16,062 nucleotides of DNA from an uncultured Collinsella sp. (GCA_902489945.1 CABUBZ010000048.1:1-16062), one strand, 5' to 3'. Counted from the stretch's first letter, positions 6,521-12,942 are shown. The notes: generated from the letters alone by a model not told the origin. Program-made: numbers and translations.

Positions 6521-7777
6521 ATGGCATTGCAATTTACAGAGCGCGAGTTCATTCCCGTGCTGCTCGGTGGCGACATCAACGCCTATTCGGTGGCGCGCGC
6601 CTTCTACGAAGAGTATCAGGTCAAGAGTCTGGTCTTTGGCAAGTATCAGACGGGCCCTGCGTATCGAAGCCAGATTATCGACTACACGCCCAATGTCGAC
6701 ATCGATACCATGCCCGTGATGCTCGAGACCGTCAACGGCATTGCCCAGGCGCATGCCGATAAGACGATCGTCCTGATGGGCTGCGGCGATAACTATGTTG
6801 CCCTGGTGGCCCAGGCAAAGGATGCCGATGAGCTGGCGGATAACATCGTTGCGCCCTATGCACCCTACAGCATGCTCGAGCAGTGCCAGAAGAAGGAGAT
6901 CTTCTACGAGCTGTGCGAGAAGCATGGCGTGCCGTATCCGCACACCTTTACCTTTACTGCGCAGATGCTCAATGCGCAAGGCGAGGCGCCGGCCGAAGTG
7001 CTCGACCAGATCGACTTCCCGTTCCCGATGATCCTGAAGCCGTCCGACGGCATCATGTGGTGGCAGCATGAGTTCGAGGGCCAGAAGAAGGCTTATGAGA
7101 TTGCCGATCGCGCCGAGCTGGAGCAGGTTATCCGTGACTCCTATGCCAGCGGCTACACCGACGACCTGATCTTGCAGGACCGCGTGCCCGGCAACGACGA
7201 GTACATGCGCGTGCTCACCAGCTATTCCGATCGCAACGGTAAGGTACGCATGATGTGCCTGGGCCACGTGCTGCTCGAGGAGCATCAGCCCCATGGCGTT
7301 GGCAACCATGCCTGTATCATCACCGAGCCCAATGACGAGCTTATGGGTGGCGTGCGCAAGCTGCTCGAGGACCTTCACTTTGTGGGCTATTCCAACTTTG
7401 ACGTGAAGTATGACGAGCGCGATGGCTCGTTTAAGTTCTTCGACTTCAATACCCGTCAGGGCCGCAGCAACTACTATGTCACCAACAGCGGCTTTAACGT
7501 TGCCAAGTACGTGGTAGACGAGTATGTGTTCAACCGCCCGTTTGAGCCGGAGTTTGTGACGGCGCAGGACGAGGCACTGTGGATGGTCGTCCCCATGGGT
7601 GTCGTCGACAAGTATGTCAAGGATCCCGAGCTGCGCGCTAAGGTGCATCGCCTAGATAGGGAAGGCAAGGGCGCCGACCCTTCGTTTATGAAGGGCGACT
7701 TTGTCTTTAACCGCTGGCTGCGCATGTGGCACACCAAGCTGCGTCACTTTAAGCTGTTCAAGACGTATTACAAGTAG
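6521..7777 (+). CDS. ATP-grasp carboxylate-amine ligase (D-aspartate ligase-like)
   Basis: This 418-residue cytoplasmic ATP-grasp enzyme joins a carboxylate to an amine through an acyl-phosphate. It has an N-terminal pre-ATP-grasp domain (PVLLGGDINAYSVARAF, about 12-28; VLMGCGDNYVALV, about 84-96). An ATP-lid Lys sits in MILKPSDG (170-177), and the Mg/ATP site is FFDFNTRQGRSNYY (306-319). The overall look matches the family that includes the D-aspartate ligase adding D-Asp to the third residue of the peptidoglycan stem peptide. The next gene is an aspartate/glutamate racemase, which would supply D-Asp and strongly supports that reading. The start has AGGAAG 5 nt upstream. Alternative: another amino-acid ligase making a dipeptide or modified wall precursor. 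Family is secure, substrate inferred. Confidence 0.88.
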   Translation: MALQFTEREFIPVLLGGDINAYSVARAFYEEYQVKSLVFGKYQTGPAYRSQIIDYTPNVDIDTMPVMLETVNGIAQAHADKTIVLMGCGDNYVALVAQAKDADELADNIVAPYAPYSMLEQCQKKEIFYELCEKHGVPYPHTFTFTAQMLNAQGEAPAEVLDQIDFPFPMILKPSDGIMWWQHEFEGQKKAYEIADRAELEQVIRDSYASGYTDDLILQDRVPGNDEYMRVLTSYSDRNGKVRMMCLGHVLLEEHQPHGVGNHACIITEPNDELMGGVRKLLEDLHFVGYSNFDVKYDERDGSFKFFDFNTRQGRSNYYVTNSGFNVAKYVVDEYVFNRPFEPEFVTAQDEALWMVVPMGVVDKYVKDPELRAKVHRLDREGKGADPSFMKGDFVFNRWLRMWHTKLRHFKLFKTYYK

Positions 7778-7786
7778 ATGAGTGAG

Positions 7787-7825
7787 GCGCCCGTCCGGTT
7801 TACATCGGGCGGGCGCGGGTATGAT
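7787..7825 (+). promoter_or_regulatory. GC hairpin overlapping a candidate internal promoter before the racemase
   Basis: An 11-bp stem with one G-U pair (7787-7797 with 7806-7816) has the loop GTTTACAT. The same bases offer TTTACA (7799-7804) and TATGAT (7820-7825), with a short 15-nt spacer lying on the 3' arm. It could be an intra-operon stability hairpin, a weak promoter for the racemase, or both. No U-run follows, so it is not a terminator. Confidence 0.3.
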
Positions 7826-7861
7826 ACGCGCAATTGCGCAAGCGTCACCAAGGAGGCGGCG

Positions 7862-8608
7862 ATGGAAAAGCTGGGAGTTATCGGCGGCATGGGCGCCGAG
7901 GCCACGTCGTATTACTACGACCAGGTGGTGCGCCATACGGCGGCTACGTGCGACCAGGAGCATATCGACATGGCGGTGCTTTCCAAGTCGACCATGCCCG
8001 ACCGCACGCTGGCCATCAAGACCGGTGAGCATGCCGAGCTGCTGGCGACCATGAAAGAGTGTGCCCAGGCACTCGAATCGCTGGGCTGTGCGCACATCGC
8101 CATTCCCTGCAACACGTCACATTACTTCTACGACCAGATCCAGTCGTTTACGAAGGTGCCGATTATCCACATGCCGCGCGAGTCGGTGCGCTATGCTCTG
8201 GCCGGTGCGGTGATGGGGGAGTGCGAGTTCGATCCCAACCTGAGCATTCCGGCAGAGCCGGTGCGCAAGATCGGCATCATGGGCACCGACGGCACCGTGG
8301 GCGCGGGCGTCTATGGGCGCGAATGCGAGGCTGCGGGCGTCGAGGTCGTCTATCCCAGCGAGAAGCGTCAGGCCGACGTGATGTCGCTCATCTACGACGA
8401 CGTCAAAGCCGGACGCGAGCCCGATATGGACAAGTTCGACCGCGTGATGTGGGAGTTCGCCCGCAGCGGCTGCGATCGCGTCATTTTGGCTTGCACGGAG
8501 CTCTCAGTGTTGCAGAAGTACCGCGAGATGCCCGAGATTACCCTCGACGCCATGGACGTCTTGGTGCGTGAATCCATCATTCGCAGCGGCGCTCCCTACC
8601 GCCTCTAG
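7862..8608 (+). CDS. Aspartate/glutamate racemase family protein
   Basis: This 248-residue, cofactor-independent Asp/Glu racemase interconverts L- and D-amino acids using two cysteines. The N-terminal IGGMGAEAT motif is at 7-15. The first catalytic Cys is in IPCNTSHYF (Cys83) and the second in LACTELSVL (Cys211), so both are present. The IGGMGxEAT start is typical of the aspartate racemase/YgeA-type branch rather than MurI. Strong AAGGAGG at 7850-7856 decides the ATG at 7862; the frame is open back to 7778 but that extension contains the hairpin and ribosome binding site. It lies 84 nt after the ATP-grasp ligase and is probably co-transcribed, making D-aspartate for it. Specificity for Asp over Glu is inferred from branch and context. 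Confidence 0.88.
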   Translation: MEKLGVIGGMGAEATSYYYDQVVRHTAATCDQEHIDMAVLSKSTMPDRTLAIKTGEHAELLATMKECAQALESLGCAHIAIPCNTSHYFYDQIQSFTKVPIIHMPRESVRYALAGAVMGECEFDPNLSIPAEPVRKIGIMGTDGTVGAGVYGRECEAAGVEVVYPSEKRQADVMSLIYDDVKAGREPDMDKFDRVMWEFARSGCDRVILACTELSVLQKYREMPEITLDAMDVLVRESIIRSGAPYRL

Positions 8609-8615
8609 CCCCATG

Positions 8616-8648
8616 CCTACCAAAAAGGGACAGGTTTATTTTGGTAGG
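8616..8648. repeat. REP-like inverted repeat with GGGACAGGTTTA loop, also a terminator-like hairpin
   Basis: CCTACCAAAA (8616-8625) and TTTTGGTAGG (8639-8648) form a perfect 10-bp stem around a 13-nt loop containing GGGACAGGTTTA. A short T-run (8649-8652) follows, so it can also terminate the racemase transcript. The loop motif resembles the repeats at 11245-11312 and, from memory, REP sequences mobilised by Y1/RAYT-type transposases. No transposase is present in the window. Confidence 0.5.
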
Positions 8649-8667
8649 TTTTATCTGGGGAAACAGT

Positions 8668-8704
8668 AAAGGCCTCGGCTCGTTTGGTGCGAGCCGAGGC
8701 CTTT
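8668..8704. terminator. Strong bidirectional terminator between racemase and EcfT
   Basis: This is a perfect 15-bp stem (8668-8682 with 8690-8704) with a 7-nt loop. It is flanked by AAA on the left and TTTT on the right, so it can end transcription from both the plus-strand racemase operon and the minus-strand ECF operon. Confidence 0.88.
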
Positions 8705-8733
8705 TGCATTAGGCGGTTGGTGCTGACGATGAG

Positions 8734-9480
8734 CTAGAACAGGAAACCGAGGACAATGAGGGCGGCGCTGATGGCGAGCACGGCGACATCCAGACCCTTG
8801 ATGGGATAGCGCTTGTACGAGCTGGCGCGCGTGCGCAGATAAAAGCCGCGCTGCTCGGCGGCAAGCGCGGTGGCGTCGGTCTTGCCCACGCTCGAGATAA
8901 GCAGCGGCACGCACAACGGCAGCATGAGTTTGAGCTTCTTGATGGGGTTCTTGGTGTCGTACTCGACGCCGCGCGCGGTCTGCGCCTCCATGATGGCATT
9001 CATCTCTTGGCCAAACACCGGCACAAAACGCAGTGCCGTGGTAAAGGTGAAGGCGTAGCGATACGGTACGTGCAGTACCTCGACGCAGGCGTTGGCAAGG
9101 TCGTTGAGCTTGGTCACCATGAGCATGAGGATGAGTGGCAACGCTACGCCCAGCAGGCGGAGGCAGGCCTTCGATCCAGTGATAAGGCCCGTGTCGGTGA
9201 TAAAGCCCCACACCACATTGCCGTCGCGCATAAATGCCAACTGCAGCACCAGCATGATGAGCGCGAGCGGAATCAGCAGCTTGAGCAGCGAGAACAGGCG
9301 ATTGACGACGCCGGCGTAGGCGCCCAGCGCAAGGGTGAGTGCCAAAAAGCCCAACAGCGCAACATAGGTGTCGGACAGGAAGATGCCGATGATGATGGCG
9401 GCGGCAAGGCCCAGTTTGACGACGGGGTTCAGGCGATGCAACAGCGTGTCGCCCGGCATATAGTCGATGACGTTAACCAC
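8734..9480 (-). CDS. ecfT: ECF transporter transmembrane component EcfT
   Basis: This 248-residue EcfT scaffold protein couples ATP hydrolysis to substrate-binding S components. It has four or five strongly hydrophobic segments (about 22-36, 38-58, 66-84, 105-122 and a C-terminal one at 231-247). A large cytoplasmic coupling region carries the hallmark motifs ARG in EAQTARGVEYD (169-171) and a degenerate second copy, EQRG (209-212). The start is a GTG at 9480 that overlaps the last 8 nt of the ATPase gene, with GAGGAG about 10 nt upstream, so translation is coupled. It is the last gene of the operon and ends before the terminator at 8668-8704. The trp-type leader at the head of the operon suggests an amino-acid transporter of the tryptophan type. 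Confidence 0.93.
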   Translation of the reverse strand: MVNVIDYMPGDTLLHRLNPVVKLGLAAAIIIGIFLSDTYVALLGFLALTLALGAYAGVVNRLFSLLKLLIPLALIMLVLQLAFMRDGNVVWGFITDTGLITGSKACLRLLGVALPLILMLMVTKLNDLANACVEVLHVPYRYAFTFTTALRFVPVFGQEMNAIMEAQTARGVEYDTKNPIKKLKLMLPLCVPLLISSVGKTDATALAAEQRGFYLRTRASSYKRYPIKGLDVAVLAISAALIVLGFLF

Positions 9481-11224
9481 GACGGACCATCTCCTCGGTA
9501 ATGCGAACGATATCGGTAACCTCGCTCACCTGCGCAAAAGCGGGGGAGACGGAGGATGCCAAGCGGCGCGAGAGTTCAATGACCTGGGGAGGCTCCACGT
9601 AGGCACGCTGCATGAGCTCGATGTTCGAGAACAACTCGTGCGTGCGTCCGCGGTCGAGGATACGGCCGTCGGCCATCACAACGATGCGCTCGGCAAAGTC
9701 GGAAACGACTTCCATATCGTGGCAGACCATGATCACGGCGCAGCCGCGCTCTGCCATGGTGCGCACCGTTTCCATGACGGTCATGCACTCACGGTAGTCA
9801 AGGCCGCTCGTGGGCTCGTCGAGCACTACGATCTTGGGCTCAACCACTACGACGGAGGCGAGCGCCACCATTTGTCGCTGGCCGCGCGAAAGCGAGAAAG
9901 GCGCCTCGTCGGCGGGCAGGCCAAAGCGGTCGATGACGAGCTGGGCACGACGCAGGGCCTCGGCGCGGTCGATGCCGGCAAGCTCCAGGCCAAAAGCGAC
10001 CTCGTCGAGCACGGTATCCTTGCAGATCTGGCGGTCGGGGTTTTGGAAGAGCGTTGCGACCTCGCGGGCGATGCGACTCGTGGGGACCGCGGCGGTGTCC
10101 AGGCCCGTAACGCGCACGCTGCCCGAGGCGGGCTTAAGCAGGCCCGTGAGCAGTTTGGTAAGCGTGGTCTTGCCGGCGCCGTTTTGGCCGACGATGCCCA
10201 CGAGCTCGCCGGGGTAGAGGGTCAGGTTAAGGTCGTGTACAGCGGCGCCGCCATTGGGATAGGCAAACTCAACGTGATCGAAGGTGAGCACGGGTTCGGC
10301 GTCCTTGGCATGAGGGCGCAACGACGGGGCATGCGGGGAGCCCGCGGGCGCTTGGGCGTCGCTGGCGGCGTGTGCGGGGTCGACGATGCCCGAAATCAGG
10401 CGCTCGGCCTCATCGACATCTAAGCAAGGGGTGCCGCTTGCCAGGCCATCGGCCTCAAGGCTGTTAAAGATGCGTGTGACGCGGGGGCAGTCGACGCCGA
10501 TGGTGCGGAGCTCATCGGTATGCGCAAAGACCTCGTGCGGCTCGCCCTGCAGCGCGATTTCGCCATGGTTGAGCACGAGCACGCGGTTGCAGTACTCCGA
10601 GAGCAGGGCGACCTTTTGCTCAACGACCACGATAGTGATGCCAAGTGTGCGGTTTGCCTCGCGCAAGGTCTCGAAGACCAGCGTGGAGCTGGCGGGGTCG
10701 AGTGCTGCGGTGGGCTCGTCGAGCACCAGTACGCGGGGGCGCATGGCGAGGATGGCGGCGATGGCAACCTTTTGTTTTTGGCCACCCGAAAGCGTGGCGA
10801 TCTCGCGGTCGCGCAGGTCGCTGATACCGACGGTCTCGAGCGTTTCGTTTACACGCTGCTCGATCTGATCGTGGGGGACGCCAAAGTTCTCCAGGCCAAA
10901 GAGCATCTCGTCCTCGACGACCGAGGCGACCATCTGCGTGTCTATGTCCTGCAACACGCTGCCGACAATCTGTGACACATCGGTGAGCGAGACCTCGCAG
11001 GTGTCGTGGCCGTCAACTAACACGGAGCCATAAAAGGCGCCGGTGTAGTGGTGGGGCACGGCGCCTGACAGGCAGGCGGTAAGTGTTGATTTGCCGGCTC
11101 CCGAAGGCCCGATGATGCCGATGAAATCTCCCTTGTTCACGCTGAGCGAAATGTGGCCAAGCGCCTGCTCGGCCTGCGTGCCATAGGAGAACGAGACATC
11201 GTCGACGTTGATGATCGTTTCCAT
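9473..11224 (-). CDS. Fused double ECF ATPase (EcfA1-EcfA2 in one chain)
   Basis: This 583-residue protein carries two ABC ATPase domains and so supplies both nucleotide-binding sites of the ECF module. Domain 1: Walker A GPSGAGKST (39-47), signature LSGGQ (145-149), Walker B VLVLDEP (165-171). Domain 2: Walker A GQNGAGKTT (346-354), signature LSRGQ (445-449), Walker B IVVLDEP (465-471). A low-complexity Ala/Pro linker (about 284-308) joins them. The switch His is present in domain 2 (VCHDME, His502), but the matching position of domain 1 reads VVEQK, with Gln203. The two sites are therefore probably unequal. The start ATG at 11224 has GAAAGG 6 nt upstream. Fused pairs are known for other ECF systems such as YkoD. 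The 129-nt gap to the upstream S gene holds an inverted repeat. Confidence 0.93.
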   Translation of the reverse strand: METIINVDDVSFSYGTQAEQALGHISLSVNKGDFIGIIGPSGAGKSTLTACLSGAVPHHYTGAFYGSVLVDGHDTCEVSLTDVSQIVGSVLQDIDTQMVASVVEDEMLFGLENFGVPHDQIEQRVNETLETVGISDLRDREIATLSGGQKQKVAIAAILAMRPRVLVLDEPTAALDPASSTLVFETLREANRTLGITIVVVEQKVALLSEYCNRVLVLNHGEIALQGEPHEVFAHTDELRTIGVDCPRVTRIFNSLEADGLASGTPCLDVDEAERLISGIVDPAHAASDAQAPAGSPHAPSLRPHAKDAEPVLTFDHVEFAYPNGGAAVHDLNLTLYPGELVGIVGQNGAGKTTLTKLLTGLLKPASGSVRVTGLDTAAVPTSRIAREVATLFQNPDRQICKDTVLDEVAFGLELAGIDRAEALRRAQLVIDRFGLPADEAPFSLSRGQRQMVALASVVVVEPKIVVLDEPTSGLDYRECMTVMETVRTMAERGCAVIMVCHDMEVVSDFAERIVVMADGRILDRGRTHELFSNIELMQRAYVEPPQVIELSRRLASSVSPAFAQVSEVTDIVRITEEMVRRG

Positions 11225-11242
11225 GGATACCTTTCATAGCTA

Positions 11243-11286
11243 TTGGGGACGTTCTTAAATGACCAGTTGTTTAAGACCGTCCCCAA
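11243..11286. repeat. REP-like 17-nt inverted repeat inside the ECF operon
   Basis: The left arm 11243-11259 and right arm 11270-11286 match in 16 of 17 positions (a T for G change), with a 10-nt loop. The arms carry GGGGACG(G/T)TCTTAAA. A partial related copy, GGGACAGTCTT, follows at 11300-11310. It lies between an S component and the double ATPase, where it could dampen or process the transcript. There is no U-run on the minus strand. A short GGCCGC/GCGGCC hairpin at 11320-11337 adds structure to the same gap. Confidence 0.6.
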
Positions 11287-11353
11287 AAGCTAGCTGTTTG
11301 GGACAGTCTTTGTTGATGGGGCCGCTAGTGCGCGGCCTGTCCATAATATTAGG

Positions 11354-11905
11354 CTATTTGTTGAGCACCTTGCGCAGGGGGAAGAAGAGGGCCTGGACCA
11401 CGACGGCGTTGAAGACGGCGGTGCCGAGCACGATGGGCACCTTGGCGAGTGCCGTGGGCAGCGCGGCACCCATGATGACGGTGCCCAGGACGGCGAAGAG
11501 GGCGCCCGAGACCAAGGTAGTGAGCAGGCCGGCGATGAAGGGGTTGAGCTTGCTGCCGCCGATGTTGGACTTAACGAGCGCCGCCATCGTCAGCGCGCCG
11601 GCAAGCTCGGTCACAAAGTTGAGGCCGGGGATTGACGTGGTGATCTGGATGACGGCGGCCGACAGGATGCCAAAGATGGCTGCCTGGGCAAAGCTCGCCT
11701 GCGTGAGTGCGATGGCCAGGGCGTAGGCGGCAATGATGAACTGCGGCTTGATACCCGTTGCGGCAAGCGCGTTGCCGACGGTCATGTTGAGGATAAAGCC
11801 GGCGGCAAGCAGGATGGCGAGCAGGACGAGTGAGGTAATGTCGAGGATACCCTTGTCGGAAGCGGCGTTGGCAGAAATGGTACGAGCCTGAGTGTTGGTG
11901 GCCAT
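11354..11905 (-). CDS. ECF transporter S component, TrpP-like (copy 1)
   Basis: This 183-residue, strongly hydrophobic protein probably has six helices. After a polar N-terminal tail (about 22 residues), helix 1 contains LLAILLAAGFILN with the AxxxA pattern that S components use to dock on EcfT. KPQFIIAAYALAI and SIPGLNFVTELAGALTMAALV recall the TrpP-type tryptophan S family (from memory, unsearched). It is clearly paralogous to the S component encoded just upstream at 12114-12686. The leader with three Trp codons at the operon head supports tryptophan or a related indole compound as substrate. The start ATG at 11905 has AAGGAGA 6 nt upstream. Why two S proteins exist is unclear; they may differ in substrate. 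ECF S-component assignment is firm; substrate is inferred. Confidence 0.85.
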   Translation of the reverse strand: MATNTQARTISANAASDKGILDITSLVLLAILLAAGFILNMTVGNALAATGIKPQFIIAAYALAIALTQASFAQAAIFGILSAAVIQITTSIPGLNFVTELAGALTMAALVKSNIGGSKLNPFIAGLLTTLVSGALFAVLGTVIMGAALPTALAKVPIVLGTAVFNAVVVQALFFPLRKVLNK

Positions 11906-11962
11906 GATGTTCTCCTTAAGGTGTGATTTGAGATAAGCGTGTCCTAGACCCCCACGAAAGGG

Positions 11963-11991
11963 GTTAAATCGAAAAGGGGATTAATTTTGAA
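11963..11991 (-). promoter_or_regulatory. Weak candidate internal promoter before S component copy 1
   Basis: On the minus strand, TTCAAA (11991-11986), 17 nt, then TTTAAC (11968-11963), each matching 4 of 6 consensus positions in an AT-rich patch. It could allow copy 1 and the ATPase/EcfT genes to be made independently of the attenuator. Confidence 0.28.
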
Positions 11992-12007
11992 TAATGGAGC
12001 ACGGAGA

Positions 12008-12107
12008 CGGCTTTATGAGGGGCCCAGGTTGGCGCGAAAGAGGAGCGAAGCGTACTTGGGTGCGCGAGCGACGAATGAACGCCAAGATGGGGTGGCTCAT
12101 AAAGCCG
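12008..12107. repeat. 100-nt imperfect inverted repeat / structured RNA candidate between the two S genes
   Basis: Three paired segments stack in register: the outer 12-bp perfect arms 12008-12019 with 12096-12107, then CCCA (12023-12026) with TGGG (12088-12091), then TTGGCG (12029-12034) with CGCCAA (12080-12085). The 45-nt centre is rich in GCGCGA and GAGCGA repeats. Nothing in it codes for protein. It may be a MITE/REP-type repeat or a structured RNA acting within the operon. Confidence 0.55.
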
Positions 12108-12113
12108 AGCGGG

Positions 12114-12686
12114 TTAGTTGAGCTTGAGGGCCTTCTGGATGGGCAGGTAGAGGGCGCCGACCAGGATGGCGTTAAAGACGGCGGTCATGGCGACGACAGG
12201 TAGCATAGCGGCAGCGAGCTCGCCCACCACGCCGAGCATAGCCATCTTGATGACCATGAAGATAACGCCCGAGACAAAGGTGGTCACGAAGGTGGCGACA
12301 ATAGCGACAGCGGGCTTAACCTGGCCCTTCTTGCCGGCGGCGTTGACGATGGCGGCCATGAGCATGGCGGCGATGCCCTCGGCGGCAAAATCGATGAACG
12401 GCGAGGTGGTGGTGATCTGGATCACGGCGGCCGAGATAAGGCCGATGACGAGTGCCTGACCGATGTTGGGGCGCACGACCAGGATGGTGAGGCAGAAGGC
12501 CGAGATGATGAACTCGGGGCTGATCATGCCGCCCGAGATGCCCGAGATGGCCTTACCGACGGTGAAGTTGAGGATGAAGCCGGCGGCAAGCAGGATGGCG
12601 AGCAGGACGAGGGCGCGGACGTCGAGTTTGCCGCGATCGGCGGTCTGGACGGTGCGGGGCTGGGTGGCGGTGGTGTTCTGAGACAT
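12114..12686 (-). CDS. ECF transporter S component, TrpP-like (copy 2, first gene after the trp-type leader)
   Basis: This is a 190-residue membrane protein with about six hydrophobic helices after a polar tail. Helix 1 contains LVLLAILLAAGFILN, identical to copy 1 and bearing the AxxxA docking pattern. Conserved GLISAAVIQITT also appears in both copies (GILSAAVIQITT in copy 1). Copy 2 lacks the SIPGLN stretch of copy 1 and has TSPFIDF instead, so ligand contacts probably differ. The start ATG at 12686 has AAAGGA 8 nt upstream; an in-frame TTG at 12716 is rejected. It is the first structural gene behind the Trp-codon leader and attenuator, so its expression should respond to charged tRNA-Trp. 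Family call is firm, substrate tryptophan-like by regulatory context. Confidence 0.86.
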   Translation of the reverse strand: MSQNTTATQPRTVQTADRGKLDVRALVLLAILLAAGFILNFTVGKAISGISGGMISPEFIISAFCLTILVVRPNIGQALVIGLISAAVIQITTTSPFIDFAAEGIAAMLMAAIVNAAGKKGQVKPAVAIVATFVTTFVSGVIFMVIKMAMLGVVGELAAAMLPVVAMTAVFNAILVGALYLPIQKALKLN

Positions 12687-12731
12687 GGTGAAAATCCTTT
12701 CGGAAGGGGAGTACAAGAGTAAAGCGGAGGC

Positions 12732-12861
12732 GCGTGATGCGAATGCGATCGGGCTCGAGATAGAAAAAGGCCCCCGGTCGAAACCGGAGGCCTTCCAATC
12801 ACCTAGAGCGCAAAAACAGGCGTGAGGGACTCACTGTCGACCGATCGTATTCGCATCACGC
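12732..12861 (-). promoter_or_regulatory. Long-range 21-nt inverted repeat spanning the attenuator
   Basis: Leader codons right after the Trp run (12861-12841 on the minus strand) are complementary to 12752-12732, beyond the terminator, in 20 of 21 positions; the single mismatch is A12848 with C12745. The helix would enclose the terminator and could only form after readthrough. It is too long to be chance in this context. Its role (mRNA protection, processing by a double-strand RNase, or resetting the leader) is unknown. Confidence 0.65.
12764..12794 (-). terminator. Attenuator terminator of the ECF operon
   Basis: On the minus strand, 12794-12783 pairs with 12778-12767 as a 12-bp stem with one G-U pair, closed by a TTCG tetraloop and followed by a T5 run (12768-12764) and further T-rich sequence. 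It lies 37 nt after the leader stop codon and about 80 nt before the first structural gene: the classic attenuator position. Confidence 0.88.
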
Positions 12862-12862
12862 C
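12775..12862 (-). promoter_or_regulatory. Alternative (antiterminator and 1:2) pairings of the trp-type attenuator
   Basis: Segment 1, GGCGTGA (12862-12856, overlapping the last Trp codon), pairs with TCACGCC (12825-12819). If a ribosome stalls on the Trp codons, two nested helices become possible instead: CGGTCGA (12843-12837) with TCGACCG (12781-12775), which invades the terminator loop and 3' arm, and TCC plus TCAC (12829-12822) with GTGA plus GGA (12802-12794), with a small internal loop. A ribosome at the stop codon would mask both. This model is derived by hand from complementarity, without energy calculation. Confidence 0.6.
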
Positions 12863-12899
12863 ACCACCAGTTGTTGAGGGACTTCATCGTGTTCTTCAT
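12831..12899 (-). CDS. Trp-rich leader peptide (attenuator peptide)
   Basis: This open frame of 22 codons begins with ATG at 12899 and ends with TGA at 12831. AAAGGAG (12914-12908) lies 8 nt upstream, a ribosome binding site as good as that of any gene here. Codons 11-13 (12869-12861) are three consecutive TGG. Trp is the rarest amino acid, so a run of three in 22 codons just before a strong terminator is diagnostic of leader-peptide attenuation, as in enteric trpL. The peptide has no expected function beyond sensing tRNA-Trp charging through ribosome stalling. The rest is basic and polar (Lys/Asn/Thr at the start, Arg-Asp-Ala-Asn after the Trp run). It controls the S-S-ATPase-EcfT operon downstream. 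It is too short for standard gene callers. Confidence 0.88.
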   Translation of the reverse strand: MKNTMKSLNNWWWRDANTIGRQ

Positions 12900-12942
12900 A
12901 TCGGTGGCTCCTTTCGTGATGCCGTGGCGCAGTAGCACCTGA

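Noticed and set aside
6503..7648. 381-codon minus-strand frame opposite the ATP-grasp ligase
   Set aside because: No family motifs and a His/Val/Leu-rich composition typical of antisense; the plus strand encodes a clear ATP-grasp enzyme.
9467..10423. Plus-strand frame opposite the ABC ATPase
   Set aside because: It lies over Walker and signature motifs on the minus strand and shows antisense-like composition.
11320..11337. GGCCGC/GCGGCC hairpin as a terminator inside the ECF operon
   Set aside because: The 6-bp stem has no U-run on the minus strand, and termination here would cut off the ATPase and EcfT genes.
12687..12716. TTG start at 12716 for S component copy 2
   Set aside because: The ATG at 12686 has AAAGGA 8 nt upstream, and the extension would run through that site.
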